This document shows positions 43,836 through 53,000 of a stretch of 62,001 bases of DNA, piece after piece. The notes under the pieces were generated by a model that was given only the letters and a program-made list of their open reading frames with translations, had not been told where the DNA came from and made no database searches. Origin of the DNA: CAWGCE01 sp964480915 (GTDB lineage Bacteria; Planctomycetota; Planctomycetia; Pirellulales; Pirellulaceae). Location: positions 1 to 62,001 of the forward strand of contig CAYZRS010000032.1 of the NCBI GenBank assembly GCA_964480915.1, written 5' to 3'. Each line of letters starts with the position of its first letter. Within the stretch, counting starts at the first letter, position 1. The position numbers were made by a program, and so were the translations under genes.

Positions 43836-45737
43836 CTATAGCGTTAACGAGTTCGCATCATCGGTCTCAACAAGCGCCGTAATTTCTTCGGCGGCAACGG
43901 GACGACTGAAGAAGAATCCTTGATAAGAATCGCAATCGATCGACTTAAGAAAATCCAACTGCTCCTGCGTTTCAACGCCCTCCGCAAGAACTTTCACACC
44001 GATCGCTTTGGAGAGCGCTACGATGCTCATAGCGATCACGCCATCATCTCCGTCTGGGATATCTTTGACGAACGCTCGGTCAATCTTCAGCGTGTCCAGA
44101 GGAAACTGCCGGAGATAGGCCAGCGAAGAGTAGCCGGTCCCAAAGTCATCGATACTGACACTGGCGCCGATCTGCTTGATCTGTTTTAGGCGATCGACCG
44201 CCTGGGCAACGTCATCAATCAGTAGGCTCTCGGTGATCTCAAAGTCGAGCTTCTTCGGATCGATGTCGAATTCGGTGATCGGCTCGGCAATCGCTTCGAT
44301 AAATCGCTCGTCGTTGAATTGGATCGAACTGACATTGATCGCGACTTCTAGGTCGATCCCGGCGTCGGACCATGCCTTCTGCTGCCGGCACGCCTCACGA
44401 ATGATCCAGCGACCGACGGGAATAATTTCACGACTTTTCTCCAGAAGCGGAATGAACTGAACTGGTGAAATCACCTCCCCTCCATGACGCCAACGGAGCA
44501 GCGCTTCGACACCGGTCATGACGCCCGAATCGAGGCAGACTTTGGGCTGGTAAACGAGGAAGAACTCATCCCGCTGCAAGGCATGAGAAAGCTGTTCTTG
44601 CATGGCACGATATTCGACCAAACGCTTGGTCATCTCTGGCACGTACGATGCAAAACCCAACTGTTTCTCTTTGGCGAAGAACATCGCTGTATCTGCAAAC
44701 GACAACACGTCGGTCGCCGATTTCGAATCATCGGGACAGAGTGCAATTCCGATACTCGCCCCCATGGGGAAATCGAATTCATCGACCTCGTATCGTTCCG
44801 TCAGCAACTGGCACGCCGTCTCGGCTTTTAACTCCGCGACTTCCGCCGTTCCGACGTTCGGAAAGATAAGGCAGAATTCATCTCCGCCGAGTCGAGAGAT
44901 GGTGGCCGCATCCTGAAACTCATCCTCCAGTCGCCTGGAGATTTCGATCAGCGCCTGGTCTCCGACGGGATGGCCCAACGTATCATTGATTTCCTTAAAA
45001 CCATCCATATCGATGAGCAAGAGTGCCATCGTTTCGTTTGTTTCGGTTGCGATGTCGACCTGTTCTTCCAAATCGGATTGGAATTTGAACCGATTTAGCA
45101 ATCCGGTCAGCGAATCGGTGGTGGCCAGTTTTTGCAGGTGCCTCCCCTGACTTCGCAGCCGCTGACTCAGAGCGACCAAACCACGAGTGCGCTCGTGATA
45201 GAAGGCCTCGCCTTGGCGACAGCACAAGAAAATGCAGACCGCGACACCCATGATCAGCGTCAGCTCGTTGACCTTCGTCGTCGCACACGCGACCACCCCA
45301 AATGAAACTGCATAGAAAGTCACATAGCCCACAAGACAGACCAACATCCACTTGAAGGCGGCCCTTACGCCCAGCAACTGGGACGCAATCAGTATCGAAG
45401 CAGGGTAATACAGAATGGTGTGATGCAACGCCTCGTCCGTTAACGCGACCAAGAGCAGTCCGCCAGCACACGCGCTCAGACTGACATTCATGATGCGGCG
45501 ATAATTATCACTTTCTCGTGAACACCAAATCACGCCTAGGATGATGACCGTTTCGGCAAGGCAGATGGTTGCGGCGGGGAGGAAACCACGCGCGAAACAA
45601 AACAGTGTAAAGAATGCCCATGTCATGCAGGCAACTTGCACCAACTGCCAGACCCGCTGGGCGCGCAGCTCTTCGACATCGCTGCTGTCAGCGAGCAGAG
45701 CCTCGGTCGAGCTCGATTTGCCTGGTAGGGTAAACAT
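43836..45737 (-). CDS. Membrane GGDEF-EAL cyclic-di-GMP enzyme
   Basis: A 633-residue inner-membrane protein. The first 190 residues hold about six membrane helices (30-175) with no known sensor fold, then a short coil. The GGDEF domain runs from about 200 to 365 with TTDSLTGLLNRF and intact GGDEF at 284-288. The EAL domain runs from about 380 to 630 with EALLRWRH at 411-418 and DDFGTGYSSL. Both catalytic motifs are intact. It is the second such enzyme in the window; unlike the first it has a membrane rather than H-NOX-linked input. It lies upstream of the synthase operon on the same strand, but a 218-base gap with a promoter separates them. Confidence 0.93.
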   Translation of the reverse strand: MFTLPGKSSSTEALLADSSDVEELRAQRVWQLVQVACMTWAFFTLFCFARGFLPAATICLAETVIILGVIWCSRESDNYRRIMNVSLSACAGGLLLVALTDEALHHTILYYPASILIASQLLGVRAAFKWMLVCLVGYVTFYAVSFGVVACATTKVNELTLIMGVAVCIFLCCRQGEAFYHERTRGLVALSQRLRSQGRHLQKLATTDSLTGLLNRFKFQSDLEEQVDIATETNETMALLLIDMDGFKEINDTLGHPVGDQALIEISRRLEDEFQDAATISRLGGDEFCLIFPNVGTAEVAELKAETACQLLTERYEVDEFDFPMGASIGIALCPDDSKSATDVLSFADTAMFFAKEKQLGFASYVPEMTKRLVEYRAMQEQLSHALQRDEFFLVYQPKVCLDSGVMTGVEALLRWRHGGEVISPVQFIPLLEKSREIIPVGRWIIREACRQQKAWSDAGIDLEVAINVSSIQFNDERFIEAIAEPITEFDIDPKKLDFEITESLLIDDVAQAVDRLKQIKQIGASVSIDDFGTGYSSLAYLRQFPLDTLKIDRAFVKDIPDGDDGVIAMSIVALSKAIGVKVLAEGVETQEQLDFLKSIDCDSYQGFFFSRPVAAEEITALVETDDANSLTL

Positions 45738-46227
45738 GTATTAACGCGGAAGTGGATTTCAAGTTGAGTGCCAAAATGTAGGTCAAACTGGAAAGAAATG
45801 GCCAGTTTGTTGTCTTTTTCTACCTGAAGAGGGAAAGTTGCCCCCAGAAAAGGTCAACGTTCGCGGCCGCGATATCCGCACAACCGCCCCACGACACGCA
45901 ACCACCATCAACGGCCCCATTGGCGATCGAGCAGCGAGCTGGAACGACAGCCCGTTTTGGTTCCGACGGTGCCAGCGCCCACGGTCGCCGGGGCTCTTGG
46001 AGCTGCAGATCGGTGGCACTCGGAAACTTCACGTCGCCCATTCCGCTGCTTGCTGGACCGGAACGTGCCGCTACAATACGCCCACCGCGGTTGGTCGCCT
46101 TAAAGAATCAGGGAATCAAAGCCACTGAAGTTAGCCATCAAAGAACGCCACCTATGGGTTCGCAGCAGCTTGTTGCGAACCCATAGGCGACGTTCTTTTT
46201 TCGTGCCATTCTCGAAGGTTAGATTCC
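45738..46227. other. Divergent intergenic region with a large hairpin
   Basis: These 490 bases between the GGDEF-EAL gene and the first PEP-CTERM gene contain no gene I can support; open frames on both strands have arginine-rich, random-looking products. The only clear structure is the hairpin at 46140-46198. Promoters for both flanking genes should be here. Confidence 0.55.
46140..46201 (+). terminator. Long hairpin with T run upstream of a PEP-CTERM gene
   Basis: Arms 46140-46164 and 46174-46198 pair over 25 positions with two mismatches around a 9-nt loop (core cctatgggttcgca), ending in a T run at 46196-46201. It has the form of a strong Rho-independent terminator, yet no plus-strand gene lies before it and the next ATG is only 27 bases after it. 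It could end a small RNA or act as an attenuator. Confidence 0.75.
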
Positions 46228-46968
46228 ATGAAGAAGATCATCACGTCGTGCGCTTTCCTCTTCGCCTGCTTTTTCGCTACCGCTACTGAAACGCAAGGCG
46301 CTTCGTCGACCGTGGAAGGGTTTGATGGCGGAACCGACGGAGGCTTCATCGGCAACGTATTTTTTGAAGCGGCCGGAGGCAACCCTGACGGCAATGCGCG
46401 TCATCTGGCACCTGACCTGTTCTTCAATTCGCTACGGACCGGTGGTCTTAATGAACCGGCCAATCCAAACTTTCTGGGTGATTACTCTTCGTATTCGAGC
46501 GTCACTTTTGGCTTTGATGTCAGGACCGATGTCCTCCGCAACTTCAATGGTCCTATCTCCCGAGAAATCGGCATCGCCTTGCGGGACCGTGACCTGCAGG
46601 GCCCCAATGGCGATGCGGGCATCTTCTTCACGTTTAAGACGCCTCTCAACGAGGCTCTGCAAGATGACTGGACGACCTACTCCGTGACGATCGACGACCC
46701 TAATTCGCCGACGCTGCCGTCAGGCTGGATCGGCTTCGGCGACGACGACCCCAACACCTTCGAACCCATATTGCCAACCGGCGCATCGTTTGCCTCGGTC
46801 CTCGCTAGTGTGGACGAATTTGAGATCACGGGCGCCATTCCTGGCTTCTTCTTTGGTCCTGCCAATATGGACATTCGCATCGACAACGTGACCGTGACGG
46901 TCCCCGAGCCGAGCGGCTGCCTGCTCGTCTTCCTGGGACTGCTGGCTGCTTCCCGCAGTCGCCTTTAG
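46228..46968 (+). CDS. PEP-CTERM surface protein
   Basis: A 246-residue exported protein. Signal peptide MKKIITSCAFLFACFFATA, then a beta-rich jelly-roll-like body (GFDGGTDGGFIGNVFFEAAGG; FGFDVRTDVLRNFNG) resembling laminin-type or concanavalin-like domains, and the C-terminal sorting tag VPEPSGCLLVFLGLLAASRS with hydrophobic helix and basic end, the PEP-CTERM/exosortase signal. The start lies in the sequence agattccATGAAGAAG shared almost exactly with the next gene. Binding partner unknown. Confidence 0.88.
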   Translation: MKKIITSCAFLFACFFATATETQGASSTVEGFDGGTDGGFIGNVFFEAAGGNPDGNARHLAPDLFFNSLRTGGLNEPANPNFLGDYSSYSSVTFGFDVRTDVLRNFNGPISREIGIALRDRDLQGPNGDAGIFFTFKTPLNEALQDDWTTYSVTIDDPNSPTLPSGWIGFGDDDPNTFEPILPTGASFASVLASVDEFEITGAIPGFFFGPANMDIRIDNVTVTVPEPSGCLLVFLGLLAASRSRL

Positions 46969-47009
46969 TTTTCCAATCGTTTTTTTGTTGCTAAGTGGGG
47001 ATAGATTCA

Positions 47010-48140
47010 ATGAAGAAGATCATCGGACTGGCCATCGCACTGACTCTCGTCACTGGCTCGTTTTGCGGAGCTCAGTTTTACGAAGTTGCCAATGGGCTCA
47101 TTGACGGCATCAGCGACAATGGCATCGGAGCCGGCTCGACGCTCGGCAACGGTCATTACTTCCGCTGGACGATCTCGGGCGGTTCCGAAGACATCGGCGG
47201 TGTGTCGCCCGGCAACGGCGTCGGTGGAGAGGGCGAAATTTCGCGCGACGGACGTTATATCAGCGGCTCGACGTTTAATGCGGCCGCCGGCTATCACGAA
47301 ATGAGCCGCTACGACAGCACGACGGGGACTTGGACCGGATTCGGGTTGGTTCCCGTCATCGGGCAACAGATCGATTCGGAAGTGAGCGCTGGCTGGGGCA
47401 TTTCGGGAGACGGCCAGTCGGTGGTGGGACTCGGCTGGACAACAGAAGGCTCAGCCGACACCCATGCGTTTCAATGGCAGGAGGGCGTCGGCCCGATCGA
47501 CTTGGGCTCCGCCACCGTTGGCAACTCGGCTCGAGCGACCGCAGCCAGTTTTGATGGCAGCGTCGTCGCCGGCTGGCAAGACGGAGCAGGCCGACAGGGT
47601 TCCGTTTGGGTGAACGGCGTGCAAGAACTGATCTTCGACAATGGTGGCGGCACCGCCGAAGAAGCCTTTGACATCTCCGGTGATGGACAATGGGTGACAG
47701 GAATGGGATTGGGCAGCTTCTTCGCCGCCGCGGAATCCTACCGCTACAACACGGTCACGGATGAATACGAGTCGATCCCCAATCTGGAAGCGGGCGGAGA
47801 GAGCCGCTTCGCCGGCTCCGGGATCACCGATGACGGCCGCACGATCGTGGGCGGCACCTGGGGTTTCGGGCCTGCCACTTTTGGCAATGCGGTGATCTGG
47901 CAGGAAGACGTCGGCACGATGCTCGTCTCCGACTACCTCGCCGCCCAAGGCATCGACGTACCCGCGACGACGAACCTGGCGTTTGCTTCTTCCATCTCTT
48001 CGGACGGGCAATGGATCGCCGGCTGGAGCGGACCGGGTTCGAGTAGCACGAGCTGGGTTGTTCATATTCCTGAACCGGGAACCGGCGGACTTCTGCTCAT
48101 GGGCCTTGTTGCGATCAGCATCTCGCGGCGTCACAGATAG
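47010..48140 (+). CDS. PEP-CTERM protein with beta-propeller-like repeats
   Basis: A 376-residue exported protein. Signal peptide MKKIIGLAIALTLVTGSFCG, then repeated short units around Gly-Trp/Asp and DGQ-V-G phrases (ISGDGQSVVGLGW, ISGDGQWVTGMGL, ITDDGRTIVGGTW, ISSDGQWIAGWSG), the pattern of HAF-type extracellular repeats, which probably build a propeller. The sorting tag is HIPEPGTGGLLLMGLVAIS followed by basic residues. Start at 47010, not the in-frame ATG at 46995. It shares its leader with the preceding gene and is followed by a terminator at 48168-48212. Confidence 0.88.
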   Translation: MKKIIGLAIALTLVTGSFCGAQFYEVANGLIDGISDNGIGAGSTLGNGHYFRWTISGGSEDIGGVSPGNGVGGEGEISRDGRYISGSTFNAAAGYHEMSRYDSTTGTWTGFGLVPVIGQQIDSEVSAGWGISGDGQSVVGLGWTTEGSADTHAFQWQEGVGPIDLGSATVGNSARATAASFDGSVVAGWQDGAGRQGSVWVNGVQELIFDNGGGTAEEAFDISGDGQWVTGMGLGSFFAAAESYRYNTVTDEYESIPNLEAGGESRFAGSGITDDGRTIVGGTWGFGPATFGNAVIWQEDVGTMLVSDYLAAQGIDVPATTNLAFASSISSDGQWIAGWSGPGSSSTSWVVHIPEPGTGGLLLMGLVAISISRRHR

Positions 48141-48535
48141 ACTGGCCGAGCTTGCGACGATTCTATCGCCGTCACCAAACACTGCTGCGGGCGTTTGGTG
48201 GCGGCTTTTTTTGACACTACCCTAAGGGTTACCCACTGACGCTGTCGGCCACATGACGCATCGTCGCTGCGAGTTCGATCGGCAAAGTGCTGTGGCAGCC
48301 CGGCCGACGCCAGCAAACTGAGCAGCCACAGCCCAAGGGTGCCGAGCAAGACCGGCGTCATGACCCATCGAAATCGCTGGCGGCGCGACCTGGGGTGCAC
48401 CGCGGGCCTCCAGCGATCGATCCAAGGAGAGGCTTCAAAATGCGTCGGAGATTCCGGCCACGACGCACTGGGAACATAGCGAGGTGAATCGCGGTAGATT
48501 AGACTCGCGATGAGCAGGCACCAGATCGCGACCAA
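48131..48535 (-). CDS. Possible small two-helix membrane protein (uncertain)
   Basis: An open frame of 134 codons from a TTG start covers otherwise gene-free DNA. It would encode two plausible membrane helices (LVAIWCLLIASLIY at the start and MTPVLLGTLGLWLLSLLASAG in the middle) joined by a Trp- and Pro-rich loop. Against it: no ATG or ribosome site, and its 3' end runs through the terminator at 48168-48212. It could start at the ATG for MTPVLLG. Treat as a candidate only. Confidence 0.28.
   Translation of the reverse strand: MVAIWCLLIASLIYRDSPRYVPSASWPESPTHFEASPWIDRWRPAVHPRSRRQRFRWVMTPVLLGTLGLWLLSLLASAGLPQHFADRTRSDDASCGRQRQWVTLRVVSKKAATKRPQQCLVTAIESSQARPVYL
48168..48212 (+). terminator. Rho-independent terminator after the PEP-CTERM pair
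   Basis: GCCGTCACCAAAC (48168-48180) pairs with GTTTGGTGGCGGC (48193-48205), one G-T type mismatch, 12-nt loop, followed by seven T (48206-48212). Placed 28 bases after the stop at 48140. Confidence 0.88.
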
Positions 48536-48552
48536 GCATTGTCGAGCGTTCC
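48213..48552. other. Interval before the DUF1501 operon
   Basis: About 340 bases between the terminator and the DUF1501 start. Apart from the uncertain minus-strand frame listed separately I see no gene or repeat. The promoter of the DUF1501/PSD1 operon should be here but is not obvious. Confidence 0.45.
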
Positions 48553-50004
48553 ATGACCTTTCACGTTTCTTCGGACGCTGCCCATCGTCGAGTCCTCTGG
48601 GCGCGGCGATCGTTCCTCTCTCGATCCTTCGCCGGTATTGGCAGCTTTGCCCTCGCGTCACTTCTGAGCGATTCCGAATCGCTGGCTGCGCCCGCCGACT
48701 CCTCCACACCGTGGCCGGCCCTTCCTGGCCTGCCGCATCACGCGCCCAAAGCCAAACGGATTGTCCATCTTTGCATGGCAGGTGGCCCTTCCCACATCGA
48801 GTCCTTAGATCCGAAGCCGGAACTCGATCGCATTGACGGCCAACCGTTTCCCGAATCGTTCACCACGGGCCAGCAACTCGCCCAACTGCAACTTGCCGAA
48901 TTGAAGGCGAGAAAATCGTTTGCCAAATTCAAACGCTGGGGCAAATCGGGGTTAGAGATGTCGGAGCTCTTCCCCCATACCGGCGCCCTGGCAGACGAGC
49001 TGTGCGTCATCCGCAGCATGAAGACCGAACAGATCAACCACGACACGGCCCATGCCTTCATGAATACCGGCTCGATCATCAAGGGACGACCGAGCATGGG
49101 TTCTTGGTTGCTGTATGGATTAGGAGCAGAGACCGAGAACTTACCAGGCTACGTCGTCATGAGCTCTGCAGGCCCGGGGGCGCAGCCGATCTCGTCACGA
49201 CAATGGAGTGCCGGGATCCTGCCCAGCAAGTTCCAGGGCATCGCCTTTCAATCCAGTTCGTCTCCTGTCCACTACATCGGCAATCCGGATGGCGTCTGCC
49301 AATCGACCCAGCGTCAAGTCATTGATGAAGTTCAGCGGCTGAATGGGATGCTCGCCGAAGAGCGCTGCGACCCTGAGATCGCGACGCGAATTGCACAATA
49401 TGAAATGGCATTCCGAATGCAGTCGGCAGTGCCGGAACTGGCCGACATGTCTCAAGAAACGAAGGCGACGCTGGACGCCTATGGAGTCGCCTCGCCCGGC
49501 GATGGGTCCTACGCCTCCAACTGCCTGCTTGCCAGGCGCTTGCTCGAGCGGGGAGTCCGCTTTGTCCAACTCTACCATCGCGGCTGGGACCATCACGGAA
49601 ACATTGAATCGCAATTTACAACGTCCGCGAAGGATACGGACCGCGCGACTGCTGCTCTGGTCGCCGACTTAAAACAGCGCGGGCTGCTCGACGACACGCT
49701 GGTCTTATGGGGTGGCGAATTTGGCCGCACGCCCATGGCCCAGGGTACCGGTCGCGACCATCATATCAACGCATTTAGCGTCTGGATGGCAGGCGCCGGC
49801 ATCAAACCAGGTTTTGCTTACGGCGCGTCGGACGAACTAGGATACAACGCCGTCGAAGACATCGTCCATGTTCGCGATCTACACGCCACGATGCTTCACC
49901 TGTTCGGAATCGATCACGACCGATTGAGCGTTCCGTTTCAAGGGCTCGACGTGAAGCTTACGGGCGTTGAGCCTTCGCGAGTCGTGAAAGAGATCATTGC
50001 CTGA
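48553..50004 (+). CDS. DUF1501 protein, Tat-exported
   Basis: A 483-residue secreted protein of the DUF1501 family, distantly related to alkaline-phosphatase/sulfatase folds and very abundant in planctomycetes. The twin-arginine signal is ARRSFLSRSFAGIG (17-30). Core motifs include HLCMAGGPSHIESLDPKP, GMLPSK-like region ILPSKFQGIAF, and near the end LVLWGGEFGRTPMAQG, GRDHHINAF, and LHLFGIDHDRLSVPFQGLD. It is followed after one base by the PSD1 cytochrome gene, the standard pairing. The biochemical function is unknown; the pair is thought to act on extracellular polysaccharide. Confidence 0.92.
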   Translation: MTFHVSSDAAHRRVLWARRSFLSRSFAGIGSFALASLLSDSESLAAPADSSTPWPALPGLPHHAPKAKRIVHLCMAGGPSHIESLDPKPELDRIDGQPFPESFTTGQQLAQLQLAELKARKSFAKFKRWGKSGLEMSELFPHTGALADELCVIRSMKTEQINHDTAHAFMNTGSIIKGRPSMGSWLLYGLGAETENLPGYVVMSSAGPGAQPISSRQWSAGILPSKFQGIAFQSSSSPVHYIGNPDGVCQSTQRQVIDEVQRLNGMLAEERCDPEIATRIAQYEMAFRMQSAVPELADMSQETKATLDAYGVASPGDGSYASNCLLARRLLERGVRFVQLYHRGWDHHGNIESQFTTSAKDTDRATAALVADLKQRGLLDDTLVLWGGEFGRTPMAQGTGRDHHINAFSVWMAGAGIKPGFAYGASDELGYNAVEDIVHVRDLHATMLHLFGIDHDRLSVPFQGLDVKLTGVEPSRVVKEIIA

Positions 50005-50005
50005 C

Positions 50006-53000
50006 ATGTGCCGACCGAAAGAATTCCTCCGACCCTGCCACGCACCAAGGGCAACTTACCGCCTACACGAATTCTGGCCGCTATTCGTTTCCGCTTGCTT
50101 GTTCGCCCTACTGCATTCCGTGGCCAACGCGGCCGACGTCGCGCCTCAGTCTCTGCCAGAGACCATCCGCTTCAACGCCCACATCCGTCCCATCCTGTCA
50201 AACACTTGCTTTACGTGTCACGGTCCCGATACGAAGGCGAATGAGAGCGGCTTCCTGCTCGACTCGTTCGAGCACGCGACGGCCGCGTTGCCGTCCGACG
50301 CAGCGCTCGTCGGCATCGTGCCAGGCCATCCATTGCAATCGGAAGTCTATCTGCGAATTTCTGATCAAAGTGAATTCGGCGAACTCATGCCACCCGCCAG
50401 TTTTCGACACGACCTGACCAACCGTGACAAGGCGTTGATTCGTCGCTGGATCGAGCAGGGGGCCGAATACGAACAGCACTGGTCATACGCACCGCGATCG
50501 CGTGGCAAACCACCGCAGCTGACCGATCCCGACGACTGGATCTCCAACCCAATCGATGCTTACATTCTCAGGCGGCTTCAAGAGCAAGGCCTGAAGCCAT
50601 CGCGACCGGCGGACAAGGCGCGGCTCCTGCGCCGACTCACGCTCGATTTGATCGGCTTGCCACCCACCGTGCCCGAATTGAATGCCTTTCTCGCTGACCC
50701 ATCGGAAAACGCCTACCAACAGACCGTCGAGCGCCTGCTCGCTTCACCTCATTTCGGCGAGCGCATGGCTGCTTACTGGCTCGATCTTGTCCGTTTTGCT
50801 GACACCGTCGGATTCCATGGCGACCAAAATCAACGCATCTTTCCTTATCGCGATTACGTCATCGATGCGTTCAACAGCAACAAACCGTTTGACCAATTTA
50901 CGCGTGAGCAACTTGCCGGCGATCTCATGCCTCACCCGACGGAGGAGCAGTTGGTCGCCACCGGATTCCTACGTTTGAACATGATGACTCGCGAAGGAGG
51001 CGCTCAACCGGCAGAATACTTGGCAAAGTACCGCGCCGATCGCGTCCGCGCCTTGGGAACCGTCTGGCTCGGCTCGACGCTGGGCTGCTGCGAGTGCCAC
51101 AACCACAAATACGATCCATTTACGGCCCGTGACTTCTATTCGTTTGGCGCTTTTTTTGATGACCTACAGCAGTGGGGTGTCTACACGGAGTACGGCTACA
51201 CGCCTAACCCCGACCTACGCGGCTTCAACAACGACTTTCCGTTTCCACCGGAAATACGCGTCCAAAGTAAATCCCTGCGTGCCGAAATCCACCATTTGCG
51301 CCGGACACGAGACGAGCTATTGTGCGACGAGTTGGGCGCCGAGGTTATGGAATCCAAATCCTTCCGCATTTGGTGCACAGCGATGCGCGACTTCGTTTCC
51401 GGCCACCCGACTGGCTGGTCACCACTGCATGTCCGTTTGGTCAACTGTGCGAACGCGACCGCGCACCAAGTACTCGACGACCGTTCGGTGCTGTTCCAAG
51501 GAGCACCGCAAGCTGGCGAGACCATGGGGATTACCGCCGGCGTGGCGGACGTAATCCTGGCCAATGCGTTGCGCGTTGAAATCCTGCCGCACGATGAGCA
51601 CAAGGGGTTCGTCGGACGCGGTACGGACGGTCGCTTTGCAATTTCTGATTTCGCCCTCTTCCTGGAAGACGCCACTCCGGCGAGATCAGCGCCGAAATCA
51701 GCAACCCAACCGGTGCCAACGTTGCCACGTTATGTTCGCATCGAGCTACCAGGCGACGACCGGCAGCTGTCGCTGGCGGAAGTCGAGATATTTACGACCG
51801 ATGAAACGGGCGCACTTAAGAATATCGCCTCTTCCGGCAAGGCGCGACAATCGTCCGACCACAGCGGCTGGAAGGCGGCTCGGGCAATCGATGGGAACCG
51901 CCCAGGCAGCGCCGAAGAGTCGCCCTCTGTTTCCCGGACCAAGCGCCAACGGAATCCATGGTGGGAATTGGACCTCAGAACGGCTCGCCCGCTCGATTCG
52001 CTGACGATCTGGGGCAGCACTGCGGACTCGCAGCCATCAGAACTGGAGGGCGCACAGCTGGTGCTGCTTGACGACGCTCGGCGCCGTTTGCACGTTACAC
52101 CGTTCGCAAGCCCCGATCCGTCAACGCAGATCCACGTGCCTCCAGAAGTCGAAATGCCGAGGGAGACAGCCATTCGAATTGCCTGGAGCGAAGCAGATCG
52201 AAGTAACCCGCAGACTTACGCCAGTGGTCGCGAGCCGGTGCGCATGGAACCGGTCTGGAGATCGGGCCCTGCCAAGTGGCAACTTCCGAAGAACGAGTCC
52301 CGTTTGCCCCACACCGCCGTCCTTCACTTTGACCGGCCCTACGAGATCGGCCCCGACTCGACACTACGGCTCGAGTTCGTCAGCGCCGACATCGGCCGCA
52401 TTCGGATGGCCCTGACGCCGATCGGCCACGCGACCGCAGGCTGGGACGCCGTCGATGCTGATCTTGCCAAGGCGCTTCAGGCGTCACCTGACGACCGGCG
52501 GGACGTGTTCGCCGCGGCGCTCGTTTCGACTTACCATCGCTCGACGACACCCATCACAGAACAGTCTGCTACCAGCCGTACATTCCGCGACCACATTTTG
52601 GCGCTGCGTTGCGGCGGCACAAAATCCCTGGTCGCACAATCGTTGCCAGCGGATGAGCTTCCTGTCTCGCGAGTCCTGCCACGCGGCAACTGGCAAGATG
52701 AATCGGGCGCATTGGCGCCGCCCGGATTCCCCGATTTCCTACCAGGCGTGCCAACCCGTTCGGACGCCACAAGCCAGCGCCTGACTCGTCTTGATCTGGC
52801 AGACTGGATCACCTGCTCAGAGAACCCACTCACGGCGCGGCATTTTGTGAATCGGACTTGGAAGCAGTTTTTCGCCGCCGGCCTCTCTGCCAAACTCGAC
52901 GACCTGGGAAATCAAGGGGAATGGCCCAGCCATCCCGACTTGCTCGATTGGTTGGCAAGCGAATTTGTCCGCAGTGACTGGGACATGAAGCGTATCGTTC

